This document shows positions 7,375 to 17,443 of a stretch of DNA of 64,000 bases, piece by piece; position 1 is the first letter of the stretch, and each line of letters starts with the position of its first letter. Where the stretch lies: the NCBI GenBank assembly GCA_937922435.1, contig CAKZVT010000058.1, positions 34,853 through 98,852 of the forward strand. The letters run 5' to 3'. The DNA is from an uncultured Prevotella sp. Lineage in GTDB: Bacteria > Bacteroidota > Bacteroidia > Bacteroidales > Bacteroidaceae. A program made the position numbers and the translations under genes. Under the pieces are notes generated by a model. That model did not search any database, was not told where the DNA came from, and was given only the letters and a program-made list of their open reading frames with translations.

Positions 7375-8292
7375 ATGTGGTTATTATTGGCATTTTTGTC
7401 CGCAGCTCTGCTCGGATTTTACGATTCATTCAAGAAAAAGTCGCTCGACGGCAACGCCGTCATCCCCGTGTTGTTCCTCAACACGCTCATATCGTCGCTC
7501 ATATTCTTGCCGTTCATCGTGCTTTCGGCCACCACCGACACGCTCGACGGCACCATATTCAAGGTGGCAAGCGGCGGATGGGAGATGCACAAGTATATCG
7601 TGCTGAAGAGCGTCATCGTGCTGGCATCGTGGGTGTTCGGCTATTTCGGCATGAAGCACCTGCCCCTAACCATCGTAGGTCCTATTAACGCCACGCGCCC
7701 GGTGATGGTGCTCGTGGGCGCGTTCATAGTGTTCGGCGAACGCCTTAACCTGTACCAGTGGATTGGCGTGGCGTTGGCCGTGGCGTCGTTCTTCATGTTG
7801 AGCCGTAGCGGAAAGAAGGAAGGCATCGACTTCAAGCATGACCGCTGGATTTACTTCATCGTCCTGGCCGCCTTGCTCGGAGCGGTGAGCGGCCTTTACG
7901 ACAAGTATCTCATGGCTCCGGCAAGCCACGGCGGCGTGGGGCTTGACCGCATGATGGTGCAAAGCTGGTACAACATCTACCAGTGCTTCATGATGGGCGT
8001 GATGCTGCTCCTGCTCTGGTGGCCCAAACGCAAGCATACTACGCCGTTCCGCTGGGACTGGTGCATAATACTCATCAGCGTGTTCTTGAGCGCTGCCGAC
8101 TTCGTGTATTTCTACGCGTTGAGCATCCCCGGGGCGATGATAAGCATCGTCTCGATGGTAAGGAGGGGCAGCGTCATCGTGTCGTTCCTGTTCGGAGCGG
8201 TGCTGCTGCATGAGAAAAACTTGAAGAGCAAGGTCGTTGACCTCATCCTTGTGCTGCTCGGAATGTTGTTCCTCTATATCGGTTCCAATTAG
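7375..8292 (+). CDS. DMT-superfamily (EamA-like) membrane transporter
   Basis: The 305-residue product is almost entirely hydrophobic, with about ten membrane segments in two homologous halves of the EamA type. The first half contains GPINATRPVMVLVGAFIVFGERLN, and the second ends in an equivalent VRRGSVIVSFLFGAVLLHEKNL. Drug/metabolite transporters of this class export amino acids, sugars or metabolites across the inner membrane. The substrate cannot be inferred from residues or neighbours (truA and dapA). No signal peptide is cleaved; the first helix starts at residue 2. It is probably its own unit, ended by the repeat hairpin downstream. Confidence 0.85.
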   Translation: MWLLLAFLSAALLGFYDSFKKKSLDGNAVIPVLFLNTLISSLIFLPFIVLSATTDTLDGTIFKVASGGWEMHKYIVLKSVIVLASWVFGYFGMKHLPLTIVGPINATRPVMVLVGAFIVFGERLNLYQWIGVALAVASFFMLSRSGKKEGIDFKHDRWIYFIVLAALLGAVSGLYDKYLMAPASHGGVGLDRMMVQSWYNIYQCFMMGVMLLLLWWPKRKHTTPFRWDWCIILISVFLSAADFVYFYALSIPGAMISIVSMVRRGSVIVSFLFGAVLLHEKNLKSKVVDLILVLLGMLFLYIGSN

Positions 8293-8298
8293 TTTTTT

Positions 8299-8362
8299 CA
8301 GCAGACGAGGGACAAGTCACTCGTCCCTTGTCTGCTCGTCCCTTGTCTGCTTGTTTGCTAAA
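8299..8362 (+). terminator. Probable terminator made of GTCCCTTGTCTGC repeats
   Basis: CAGACGAGGGACAAG is followed by two direct copies of CGTCCCTTGTCTGCT. The first word pairs imperfectly with either copy, so alternative hairpins are possible just after the transporter stop. Confidence 0.5.
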
Positions 8363-8377
8363 AACACGTCAGTTTGT

Positions 8378-8408
8378 TTTGCTTTTTGACGTAAAAATAG
8401 TATTTTTG
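8378..8408 (+). promoter_or_regulatory. dapA promoter (TTTG - 19 bp - TATTTTTG)
   Basis: TTTG at 8378-8381 and TATTTTTG at 8401-8408 are 19 bp apart, the Bacteroidetes -33/-7 arrangement. The start codon follows 31 bp after the -7 box. Confidence 0.7.
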
Positions 8409-8439
8409 CATTCGATTATTAACAGAGAGGCTTGTTTTT

Positions 8440-9324
8440 ATGGCATATAACATATTCAAGGGGTTAGGCATAGCCCTGGTTACACCGTTCACATCAGATG
8501 GTTCAGTAGACTATCAGGCGTTGAAAAGACTTATCGAATACCAGCTTTCAGGCGGTGCCGACTTCTTTTGCATACTTGCCACTACGGGTGAAACGCCTAC
8601 GTTGACCAAGGATGAGAAGCGGAACATAAAGCAGCTTGTGGTCGATATGGTTGGCGACAAAGTGCCCATACTGATGGGGTGTGGCGGCAACAATACGGCT
8701 GAAGTGGTGAACGAGTTGCAGACCGGCGACTTTTCGGGCATTGACGGCGTGCTTAGCGTATGTCCTTATTACAACAAGCCTTCGCAGGAAGGCCTGTACC
8801 AGCACTTCAAGGCCATTGCGGCGGCGACCAACTTGCCGGTAGTGCTCTACAATGTTCCGGGGCGCACTGGGGTCAACTTGAAGGCTGAAACTACCGTCCG
8901 CCTTGCTCATGACTGCCCCAACATCGTGGCTATAAAGGAGGCCGCAGGAAGCCTTGAGCAGGTTGACGAAATAATAAAGAACAAGCCCGACACGTTCGAC
9001 GTAATCAGTGGCGACGACGCACTTACCTTCCCGATGGTAGCGTGTGGTGCGGCCGGAGTCATCTCTGTCATCGGCAATGCGCTGCCCAAAGAGTTCTCGC
9101 GCATGCTCCGCCTTGAGATGAACGGGGAGATAGAGAGTGCGCGCAAGATACATCACAAGTTTACCGACTTGTTCAACCTGCTTTTCGTCGACGGTAATCC
9201 CGCAGGTGTGAAGGCGATGCTTCATGAAATGGGGATGATTGAGAATGTGCTTCGTCTTCCACTTGTGCCCACGCGCCTTACAACAATGCAGCGCATAAGC
9301 GAATGCTTGAAGTTCAGGCTTTGA
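8440..9324 (+). CDS. dapA: 4-hydroxy-tetrahydrodipicolinate synthase
   Basis: DapA condenses pyruvate with aspartate semialdehyde, the first committed step to diaminopimelate and lysine. The 294-residue TIM-barrel protein has the Schiff-base Lys166 in NIVAIKEAAG, the catalytic Tyr137 in VLYNVPGRTGVN, and the ATTGET loop at 47-52 that supplies the catalytic Thr. Length is typical. The gene has its own promoter and is followed by a strong terminator, so it is monocistronic; no other lysine genes are nearby. Related pyruvate-dependent aldolases such as N-acetylneuraminate lyase share the fold, but the VLYNVPGRTG segment favours DapA. Confidence 0.95.
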   Translation: MAYNIFKGLGIALVTPFTSDGSVDYQALKRLIEYQLSGGADFFCILATTGETPTLTKDEKRNIKQLVVDMVGDKVPILMGCGGNNTAEVVNELQTGDFSGIDGVLSVCPYYNKPSQEGLYQHFKAIAAATNLPVVLYNVPGRTGVNLKAETTVRLAHDCPNIVAIKEAAGSLEQVDEIIKNKPDTFDVISGDDALTFPMVACGAAGVISVIGNALPKEFSRMLRLEMNGEIESARKIHHKFTDLFNLLFVDGNPAGVKAMLHEMGMIENVLRLPLVPTRLTTMQRISECLKFRL

Positions 9325-9342
9325 GCGTTCCTTCTATATAAG

Positions 9343-9389
9343 ACAACAAAAGGCGGCATTCCCATAAGGGGAATGCCGCCTTTTGTTGT
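9343..9389 (+). terminator. dapA terminator, 21-bp perfect stem
   Basis: The left arm 9343-9363 (ACAACAAAAGGCGGCATTCC and one more C) pairs perfectly with 9369-9389 around a 5-nt loop. The right arm ends in a T-rich run, as in an intrinsic terminator. Confidence 0.88.
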
Positions 9390-9419
9390 GCCGGATGTGC
9401 CGTATCAGGCAATAAAAAC

Positions 9420-9448
9420 AAAACCGCAGGACTTAGTCCTGCGGTTTT
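9420..9448 (-). terminator. Terminator of the small lipoprotein gene
   Basis: AAAACCGCAGGAC at 9420-9432 pairs perfectly with 9436-9448 around the loop TTA. On the minus strand it lies 25 bp past the lipoprotein stop and ends in a U-run. The A/T tails on both sides suggest it acts in both directions. Confidence 0.85.
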
Positions 9449-9473
9449 ACTCGCTTTTAATTGTTGTAGCTAA

Positions 9474-9656
9474 TTATTCAGCAACAGTTGTGTCAACAGC
9501 AGCAGTGTCAGCAACAACGCTGTCAGCAGCCATTGTGTCAACAGCTACAGTGTCAGTTGCTGTAGAGTCAGCAGCCTCAGTGTTGGCTGTTTTGTTACCA
9601 CAAGATGCGAAAGAGATAGCTGCAATAGCTACGAACATTAAAACTAACTTTTTCAT
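9474..9656 (-). CDS. Small repeat-rich lipoprotein, function unknown
   Basis: This 60-residue product starts with a lipoprotein signal, MKKLVLMFVAIAAISFASCG, with the lipidated Cys at position 19. The mature part is only about 40 residues of Ala, Asp, Thr, Val and Ser in imperfect short repeats such as DSTATDTVAVDTMAADSV, and is strongly acidic. The DNA repeats in step (CAGTGTCAGCAGCAA-like words), so the length may vary by slippage. It has a minus-strand -7 box 52 bp upstream and a terminator downstream, both of which support a real expressed gene. Such tiny lipoproteins are frequent in Bacteroidales. A spacer or surface role is only a guess. Confidence 0.78.
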   Translation of the reverse strand: MKKLVLMFVAIAAISFASCGNKTANTEAADSTATDTVAVDTMAADSVVADTAAVDTTVAE

Positions 9657-10031
9657 TTTCTTTGCTTTTTAAATCTGTAAAACAATCAGTTGTTTATTAA
9701 AACGCTGCAAAGGTAAGTATTTTTTCAATACGTTGTTCTCATTTTATGCTTTTTTTTCGACGTGTTTTTGTAACTTTTTTATAAGTTGCTGTATATCAAT
9801 GAAATACAGACTGCTAACGACTGTTAAATTTCGTGCAGGTATTAAGAAATGTTGTTTGGCACCCCTGTTCTCGAGTTTTTTTCGTACCTTTGTGCCATGC
9901 TGCCGCGCCGTAATGCCAGGAAGTTTTTTGCTTGTTGGTGGTGGTGTTGGACGGGCATATATATAAATAAGGTGTAGGAAAGTTCAACGGCCTGTTTAGT
10001 ATAACGGCAGGTTGTAAATCAAGGAATAATA
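9657..10031. other. Gene-free 375-bp intergenic region between lipoprotein and mtaB
   Basis: No credible coding sequence is seen; the best frame (9733-9966) is Phe/Cys-rich with no family resemblance. It holds the lipoprotein promoter at 9708-9715 and, for the + strand, a TACCTTTG -7-like box at 9885-9892 without a well-spaced TTTG. The 140 bases before mtaB contain T-rich and GGT-rich stretches but no structure that can be named. Confidence 0.6.
9708..9715 (-). promoter_or_regulatory. Lipoprotein -7 promoter box (TACCTTTG on minus strand)
   Basis: CAAAGGTA on the + strand reads TACCTTTG on the minus strand, matching TAnnTTTG, with a 51-bp leader to the lipoprotein start. Confidence 0.65.
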
Positions 10032-11363
10032 ATGATTGATACATCGGCCTTTCAGGGTAAGACCGCCGCTTATTTCACGCTTGGATGCAAGCTGAATTTC
10101 TCGGAGACATCCACATTCGGGCGGTTGTTGCAGGATATGGGTGTAAGCACCGTGAGCAAGGATGCCGACATCTGTATAATAAATACGTGTTCGGTGACGG
10201 AGGTGGCCGACCATAAATGCCGCCAGGCCATACACCGCATGGTGCGCGAGAACCCGGGGGCGTTTGTCGTGGTTACGGGATGTTACGCCCAGTTAAAGCC
10301 TGAAACGGTGGCGGATATTGACGGGGTTGACCTCGTGCTTGGGGCGAACGAGAAGGCTGACTTGATACAATTCTTGTCTGAAGCATGGTCGGGCGCGAGA
10401 CAGGACACTTCGCTTCACCGCCACCATACGGTCAAGACGAAAGACATCAGGACGTTCGCGCCGAGCTGTTCGCGAGGCAACCGTACAAGGTATTTCCTCA
10501 AAGTACAGGACGGATGCAACTATTTCTGTACTTATTGCACCATACCTTACGCCCGTGGATTCAGCCGCAACCCGAGCATAGAGTCGCTTGTGGAGCAGGC
10601 GCGCCGGGCCGCAGAGGAGGGAGGAAAGGAGATTGTGCTTACTGGTGTGAACATAGGCGACTTTGGAGAGACCACCGGCGAGCGTTTCATCGACCTTGTA
10701 AAGGCACTTGACGGGGTAGAAGGCATAAGCCGTTACCGCATAAGCAGCATCGAGCCTGACTTGCTTGATGACGGGCTTATAGAGTATTGCGCGCATAGCA
10801 GGGCGTTCATGCCTCACTTCCACATCCCGTTGCAAAGCGGTTCCGACGAAGTGTTGCGCCTCATGCACAGGCGTTATGACACCAAGTTGTTCGCCCATAA
10901 GATAGAGCTTATAAAGAAGGTGATGCCCGACGCGTTCATCGGTGTTGACGTGATGGTGGGCACAAGGGGCGAAAGGCCGAAGCTGTTTGAGGAGACTTAC
11001 GCCTTCTTGAAGGCTTTGGACGTAACCCAGCTGCATGTGTTCCCTTATTCGGAGCGTCCCGGCACGGCGGCGTTGAAAATCCCGTATGTGGTTTCCGACA
11101 AGGACAAGAAGCTTCGTTCAAAGTGCCTCCTGGACTTGTCAGACGAGAAAACCGAGGCTTTTTACGCACGCCATATAGGCTCGGAGGCGGAAGTGTTGTT
11201 AGAGAAGGCTACGCGAGGACGCTCGATGCACGGTTTTACGCGTAACTATATCCGCGTGGAACTGCCGCCTTCTCCCGATAATGAAAGCCTTGACAACCAG
11301 ATAGTTAAAGTCAGACTGGGCGGCTTCAATCATGACAAGACCGCGTTAAAAGCTATACTTTGA
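10032..11363 (+). CDS. mtaB: tRNA t6A37 methylthiotransferase MtaB
   Basis: MtaB is a radical-SAM enzyme that adds a methylthio group to N6-threonylcarbamoyladenosine at tRNA position 37. The 443-residue protein has the N-terminal MTTase domain with cluster ligands Cys19 (LGCKLNFSE), Cys53 (NTCSVT) and Cys84 (GCYAQ). The radical-SAM motif CNYFCTYC holds Cys162, Cys166 and Cys169. A C-terminal TRAM-like region follows (EVLLEKATRGRSMHGFTRNYI). The GCKLN start and overall pattern fit MtaB better than MiaB or RimO. Its stop is one base before the next start, so it forms an operon with the glycosyltransferase gene. Confidence 0.93.
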   Translation: MIDTSAFQGKTAAYFTLGCKLNFSETSTFGRLLQDMGVSTVSKDADICIINTCSVTEVADHKCRQAIHRMVRENPGAFVVVTGCYAQLKPETVADIDGVDLVLGANEKADLIQFLSEAWSGARQDTSLHRHHTVKTKDIRTFAPSCSRGNRTRYFLKVQDGCNYFCTYCTIPYARGFSRNPSIESLVEQARRAAEEGGKEIVLTGVNIGDFGETTGERFIDLVKALDGVEGISRYRISSIEPDLLDDGLIEYCAHSRAFMPHFHIPLQSGSDEVLRLMHRRYDTKLFAHKIELIKKVMPDAFIGVDVMVGTRGERPKLFEETYAFLKALDVTQLHVFPYSERPGTAALKIPYVVSDKDKKLRSKCLLDLSDEKTEAFYARHIGSEAEVLLEKATRGRSMHGFTRNYIRVELPPSPDNESLDNQIVKVRLGGFNHDKTALKAIL

Positions 11364-11364
11364 T

Positions 11365-12381
11365 ATGGACAAGGCCGCTATTGTAATCCTGAACTGGAAC
11401 GGGGTGGAGATGCTTACGCGCTTTCTGCCCAACGTGCTTGATTACTCGCGAGACGAGGCCGTGGTATATGTGGCCGATAATGCCTCTACTGATAACTCGC
11501 TCGAAGTGCTGAAGATGCACTTCCCCGAGGTGCGCGTCATCGTGCTGGAGAAGAACTGGGGGTTCGCCGAAGGCTATAACCGTGCGCTCGGACAGATTGA
11601 CGCGGAGTATTACGTGCTGCTCAATTCCGACGTGGAAGTGTCCCATCATTGGCTTACTCCGCTTATAGAGTTCATGGATAACCATGCCGACGTTGCGGCG
11701 TGCCAGCCCAAGCTCCTGTCCCTGAAAAACCGTGATGCGTTTGAATACGCCGGGGCTTGCGGAGGCTTCATCGACCGTTACGGCTATCCGTTTTGCCGCG
11801 GAAGGATCTTCGACACCGTAGAGAGTGATGACGGCCAGTATGATTATGCGGCCGAAGTGTTGTGGGCTACGGGGGCGTGCATGGTTGTCCGTGCAAGCGA
11901 CTTCAAGGAGGCGGGCGGCTTTGACGCGCGTTTCTTCGCCCATAGCGAGGAAATAGACCTTTGCTGGCGTATGCGCCTTATGGGCAAGAAGATATATTGC
12001 ATTCCCGATAGTTTCGTTTATCATATCGGCGGAGGCACTTTGCCGAAGAACAACCCGATGAAGACTTACCTGAACTTCCGCAACAACCTTACGATGCTTT
12101 ACAAGAACTTGCCCGACGGGGAGCTGCGCTACGTCATGCGTGTCCGCTTGTTTCTTGATTACGTAGCGGCGTTCCAGGCATTGCTTTCGGGGCGTGTGGG
12201 CGACTTCAAGGCCATACTTAACGGGCGCAAGGCGTTCAAGAAGTGGCTGCCCGAATACAGGGAAGTAAGGCGCGAGGTGCAGAGTAGGAGAGTGGTGCGC
12301 GACGTTACGGGCATCTACCGGCATTCCATCCTTTGGCAATATTATGCTAAAGGGCACAAGAAGTATGCGGAAATATTATGA
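11365..12381 (+). CDS. Glycosyltransferase family 2
   Basis: The 338-residue protein opens with the GT2 pattern AAIVILNWNGVEML and YVADNASTDNS. Next comes LLNSDVEVSHHWLTPL, whose NSDVE is the DxD-like metal site. ATGACMVVRASDF, the acceptor-side FFAHSEEIDLCWRMRLMG and YHIGGGTLPKN follow. This order matches the rhamnosyl/N-acetylglucosaminyl transferase-like GT2 group. It transfers a sugar to a lipid or polysaccharide acceptor on the cytosolic face. It is coupled tightly to mtaB (one base apart). This pairing does not by itself indicate the glycan. It ends at the AGGTAAAA hairpin repeat, which separates it from the convergent comF-like gene. Confidence 0.88.
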   Translation: MDKAAIVILNWNGVEMLTRFLPNVLDYSRDEAVVYVADNASTDNSLEVLKMHFPEVRVIVLEKNWGFAEGYNRALGQIDAEYYVLLNSDVEVSHHWLTPLIEFMDNHADVAACQPKLLSLKNRDAFEYAGACGGFIDRYGYPFCRGRIFDTVESDDGQYDYAAEVLWATGACMVVRASDFKEAGGFDARFFAHSEEIDLCWRMRLMGKKIYCIPDSFVYHIGGGTLPKNNPMKTYLNFRNNLTMLYKNLPDGELRYVMRVRLFLDYVAAFQALLSGRVGDFKAILNGRKAFKKWLPEYREVRREVQSRRVVRDVTGIYRHSILWQYYAKGHKKYAEIL

Positions 12382-12480
12382 AAGGTAAAAAAGTAAAAAG
12401 GTAAAAAGGTAAAAAGGTAAAAAGGTAAAACGCCTACGGACAAACATCGTTTTACCTTTTTACTTTTTTACCTTTTACCT
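12382..12480. repeat. AGGTAAAA low-complexity hairpin (convergent terminator)
   Basis: Six tandem variants of AAAAAGGT/AAAAAAGT on the left are mirrored by TTTTACCTTTTTACTTTTTT words on the right around CGCCTACGGACAAACATCG. The fold is a stem of roughly 35-40 bp between two convergent stop codons, and would end transcripts in both directions. A sibling lies at 21489-21610. Confidence 0.8.
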
Positions 12481-13164
12481 TTACTTCGTAAATCCCAACG
12501 ACATTACGCTGAACCTCGTTCCGCCAGCCTTCATCAGCTCGGAGGCGCACGATATTACGGTTGCGCCGGTGGTTACAACGTCGTCTATTATCAGTATGTG
12601 TTTGCCTTTCACGGCGTTGCCGTCGGTCAGGAGGAACACGTCTTCCACGTTCTCGTTTCTCTGCCAGCGGTTCATTTTCGTCTGGCTGGCTTCAAACGAT
12701 TTCCTTTTCAGTGCTTTGCTTGTTATCGGTATGCGTGTTACCGCGCTGACACCGCGCGCTATTTCAAGGCTTTGATTATAGCCGCGCTCGCGTTGCCTCT
12801 TCTTGGCGAGCGGAACGGGAACTATTGCGTCGATGCCGTCGAAAAATCCGTACGTTGCAAATTCCTTTGCCGCCATGCGCCCCATCAGTTCTCCCGTTTC
12901 AGGGTGGCTGCGGTATTTCATTGAATAAATGACATCTCCTGGGGCGGAGTGTGCGCGGTAATAGAACAACGCCGCCGCCCTTTCCACCGGTATGCGTCCC
13001 CAGAAGAGTCTTGCCAGCTCGTTATCGTGTGGCGATGTTGGGTGGCCGGTGCGTGGCAGCTCGATGTTGCATGCCGTGCACACCACGTCTTCGCCAATGG
13101 CAAGGCGGCATCCGCACATTACGCACCGCCTTGGCGCAATAAGGTTGATTAGGCGCGTTAACAT
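12481..13164 (-). CDS. ComF family / amidophosphoribosyltransferase-like protein
   Basis: This 227-residue protein has an N-terminal zinc-ribbon with Cys14-x2-Cys17 and Cys29-x2-Cys32. It also has a type I phosphoribosyltransferase fold with the PRPP loop HILIIDDVVTTGATV near residues 190-205. DAIVPVPLAKKRQRERGYNQ in the middle is the ComF family signature. ComF proteins are linked to DNA uptake in naturally competent bacteria, but in Bacteroidetes the role is not established. No competence genes are nearby. A low-complexity hairpin separates it from proS upstream on the same strand, so it may have its own promoter. Confidence 0.88.
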   Translation of the reverse strand: MLTRLINLIAPRRCVMCGCRLAIGEDVVCTACNIELPRTGHPTSPHDNELARLFWGRIPVERAAALFYYRAHSAPGDVIYSMKYRSHPETGELMGRMAAKEFATYGFFDGIDAIVPVPLAKKRQRERGYNQSLEIARGVSAVTRIPITSKALKRKSFEASQTKMNRWQRNENVEDVFLLTDGNAVKGKHILIIDDVVTTGATVISCASELMKAGGTRFSVMSLGFTK

Positions 13165-13291
13165 GGTGGTTAAATTAAGAATTAAGAGTTAAGAATCGAA
13201 GGTCAGCGTTTAGCTAATTAAGAAAACTACCAACGAAAGCATATTTTCTTCACTCTTCACTCTTCACTCTTAACTCTTAATTCTTCACTCT
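13165..13291. repeat. TTAAGAATTAAGAG / CTCTTCACTCTTAACTC low-complexity hairpin
   Basis: The left arm (13173-13196) has AATTAAGAATTAAGAGTTAAGAA-type words, and the right arm (13252-13291) has CACTCTTCACTCTTCACTCTTAACTCTTAATTC. The AAGAGT/ACTCTT words pair. It lies just downstream of the proS stop and probably acts as its terminator. Confidence 0.7.
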
Positions 13292-14773
13292 TTAGTAGCT
13301 TCTCGCTATGATTACGCGCTGCTTGGCCGGTTTGCCCGATACCATGTCAACGCCCTCGGTCTGCTCCACGCCGAAGGGTACGCAGCGTATTGTGGCCTGC
13401 GTCTCCTCCTTGATGCGCGCCTCCGTCTCGGGAGTGCCGTCCCAGTGGCAGAGGAAGAAGCCGCCGTCCTTGATGCGCTCCTTGAACTCGTCATAGTTGT
13501 CGCATTCGTAGATGCGTGCGTCGCGGTAAGCCTTGGCCTTGGCGAACATGTTGGCCTGTATGTCCTTCAACAGCTGCTCCACGCGCTCCACTATGCCCTC
13601 CATGGGCACGGTGTCCTTCTCCAATGTGTCGCGGCGCATTATCTCGAGCGTGCCGTTTTCAAGGTCGCGTCCGCCCATCACCAAGCGCACGGGCACGCCC
13701 TTCAGCTCGTAGTCGGCGAACTTGAAGCCCGGGCGCTTGTTGTCCGCGTCGTCATACTTCACCGATATGCCGGCCTCGCGCAGGGCGTTGATTACGGGCG
13801 TCAGCTTCTCGGTTATGGCCTGTAGCTGCTCCGCGCCCTTGGTTATGGGGATTATTACCACCTGTATTGGCGCGAGCATAGGCGGCAGTACCAGTCCGTT
13901 GTCATCTGAATGGGTCATTATGAGCGCGCCGATGAGCCTGGTTGACACGCCCCACGACGTAGCCCATACATACTCGGGCTTGTTCTCCTTGTTGAGGTAG
14001 GTCACGTCGAACGCCTTTGCGAAGTTCTGTCCGAGGAAATGGCTCGTGCCGCTCTGCAAAGCCTTGCCGTCCTGCATCATGGCTTCGATGGTGTAAGTGT
14101 TTAGTGCGCCGGCGAAGCGTTCCGTCTCGCTCTTCACTCCCTGCACCACGGGCACGGCCATCCACTTCTCGGCGAAGTCGGCGTACACGTGGAGCATCTT
14201 CTGCGCCTCGGCCTCGGCCTCCTCGCGCGTGGCGTGAGCCGTGTGGCCTTCCTGCCAAAGGAACTCCGACGTGCGCAGGAACGGCCTTGTGCGCATCTCC
14301 CAGCGCATCACGTTGCACCACTGGTTGCACATCAGCGGCAGGTCGCGGTAAGAGTGAATCCAGTTCTTATATGTGTTCCAGATGATGGTTTCAGACGTCG
14401 GGCGTATGATGAGTTCCTCCTCGAGGCGCGCCGCCGGGTCCACCTCTACGCCGCTCTTGTCTTCCTTGGCGCGCAGGCGGTAGTGCGTCACCACGGCGCA
14501 TTCCTTGGCGAAGCCCTCCACGTGCTCGGCCTCGCGCGAAAGGAACGACTTAGGTATGAGCAACGGGAAGTATGCGTTCTGCGCACCCGTCTCCTTGAAC
14601 ATCTTGTCAAGCTGGTGCTGCATCTTCTCCCAAATAGCGTAGCCGTAAGGCTTGATTACCATGCAGCCGCGCACGGCCGACTGCTCGGCCAGGTCGGCCT
14701 TGGTCACCAAGTCGTTGTACCACTGGCTGTAGTTGTCAGCCCTTTTGGTCAAGTCTTTCAATTCTTTTGCCAT
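13292..14773 (-). CDS. proS: Prolyl-tRNA synthetase (archaeal/eukaryotic-type)
   Basis: The 493-residue class II synthetase attaches proline to tRNA-Pro. It is the short form without the bacterial editing insertion. The core has VIKPYGYAIWEKMQ, the LIIRPTSETIIWNTYKNWI segment, motif 2 in LMCNQWCNVMRWEMRTRPFLRTSEF, and the proline-specific HTAHATREEAE. An anticodon-binding domain (QVVIIPITKG) and a C-terminal zinc-type domain ending VIIARSY follow. This form is normal in Bacteroidetes. A minus-strand -7 box lies 31 bp upstream. No paralogue is visible here. Confidence 0.95.
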   Translation of the reverse strand: MAKELKDLTKRADNYSQWYNDLVTKADLAEQSAVRGCMVIKPYGYAIWEKMQHQLDKMFKETGAQNAYFPLLIPKSFLSREAEHVEGFAKECAVVTHYRLRAKEDKSGVEVDPAARLEEELIIRPTSETIIWNTYKNWIHSYRDLPLMCNQWCNVMRWEMRTRPFLRTSEFLWQEGHTAHATREEAEAEAQKMLHVYADFAEKWMAVPVVQGVKSETERFAGALNTYTIEAMMQDGKALQSGTSHFLGQNFAKAFDVTYLNKENKPEYVWATSWGVSTRLIGALIMTHSDDNGLVLPPMLAPIQVVIIPITKGAEQLQAITEKLTPVINALREAGISVKYDDADNKRPGFKFADYELKGVPVRLVMGGRDLENGTLEIMRRDTLEKDTVPMEGIVERVEQLLKDIQANMFAKAKAYRDARIYECDNYDEFKERIKDGGFFLCHWDGTPETEARIKEETQATIRCVPFGVEQTEGVDMVSGKPAKQRVIIARSY

Positions 14774-14804
14774 GATAAATGCTTTGTTTTAACGAATTTG
14801 GATG

Positions 14805-14812
14805 CAAAAGTA
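14805..14812 (-). promoter_or_regulatory. proS -7 promoter box (TACTTTTG on minus strand)
   Basis: CAAAAGTA on the + strand gives TACTTTTG on the minus strand, 31 bp from the proS start. No TTTG is seen at the usual -33 position; that site is occupied by the TTAAGAATTAAG repeat. Confidence 0.65.
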
Positions 14813-14818
14813 CATAAT

Positions 14819-14882
14819 TAAATTAAGAAATAAGAGTTAAGAATTAAGAAAATGTCACAGCGTGAGCCAAGAATTAAGAGTT
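14819..14882. repeat. TTAAGAATTAAGAG low-complexity repeat upstream of proS
   Basis: AATTAAGAAATAAGAGTTAAGAATTAAGAA and a further AAGAATTAAGAGTTTG copy lie between the divergent proS and ABC-F genes. They share words with the 13165-13291 repeat. This is part of a 465-bp gene-free region that also contains array B and the ABC-F promoter. Confidence 0.6.
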
Positions 14883-14927
14883 TGAAGTCAATGTGCTTTC
14901 AAAACGCCTTGTTTCAGGCGGTTTTGC

Positions 14928-15012
14928 AAAAGGTGGCCTTTTGCGTTGCGTTTGATGGTATTTTGCACTGTAAAAAATGGTCTTTTGGCGTGTAAAAGAC
15001 CGTCTTTTGCGC
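14928..15012. repeat. 22-bp palindromic tandem array B (4 units)
   Basis: The unit phase falls at 14932, 14954, 14976 and 14998, again exactly 22 bp apart. The first and last units are well conserved (AAAAGGTGGCCTTTTGC and AAAAGACCGTCTTTTGC). The middle two are decayed (TTTGATGGTATTTTGC and AAAAATGGTCTTTTGG). It ends 63 bp upstream of the ABC-F -33 box. Confidence 0.83.
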
Positions 15013-15075
15013 AAGGCTTCTTCGCTTGCCTGTTTTTATGCGTTCAAACTTAAATGTGCTTTTCCATTTCAAATG

Positions 15076-15106
15076 TTTGTAGCGACGGGAAAAATGCGTA
15101 ACTTTG
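15076..15106 (+). promoter_or_regulatory. ABC-F gene promoter (TTTG - 19 bp - TAACTTTG)
   Basis: TTTG at 15076-15079 and TAACTTTG at 15099-15106 have ideal Bacteroidetes spacing. The transcript would have a leader of about 125 nt that contains the GC hairpin and the ATGAATT repeat. Confidence 0.8.
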
Positions 15107-15120
15107 CAGGATGGGAAGGT

Positions 15121-15238
15121 GGGGAAGCCCCTCCCCGGCCCTCCCGAGGGAGGGAGAAAGGGCGAAAGCCAATTATGAATTGTGCATTATGAATTATGCA
15201 TTATGAATTGTGCATTATGAATTATGAATTGAAAAGGG
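15121..15238. repeat. AAGCCCCTCCCC hairpin followed by ATTATGAATTGTGC repeats
   Basis: AAGCCCCTCCCC at 15125-15136 is followed by the palindrome CCCTCCCGAGGGAGGG (15139-15154). From 15171 on, the words AATTATGAATTGTGCATTATG repeat up to the start codon. Both lie in the predicted 5' leader of the ABC-F mRNA and could affect its translation. Confidence 0.7.
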
Positions 15239-17233
<1,995 letters not shown>

Positions 17234-17443
17234 CCCGCAATTAAAAATTAACCGATGCCCCACACCTGTTCTCCTCCCCTCGGGGAGGTTGGGAGGGGCT
17301 TCTCCTCATTACAAATGACAGATGACAAAACAACAAATAACCCATAACCAATAACTAACCCACGTCCTCATCCTCATAGCGGGCAAGGACAATCCCGGCT
17401 CCCTCCCTTGGGGAGGGTTGGGGTGGGTATTAAATTAATCATT

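Noticed and set aside
9733..9966. 77-residue + frame upstream of mtaB
   Set aside because: It is Phe/Cys-rich low-complexity sequence from T-rich intergenic DNA and spans a possible promoter.
9968..10031. tRNA-like look of the CGGCCTGTTTAGTATAACGG segment before mtaB
   Set aside because: No acceptor stem, anticodon arm or T-loop consensus could be assembled from it.
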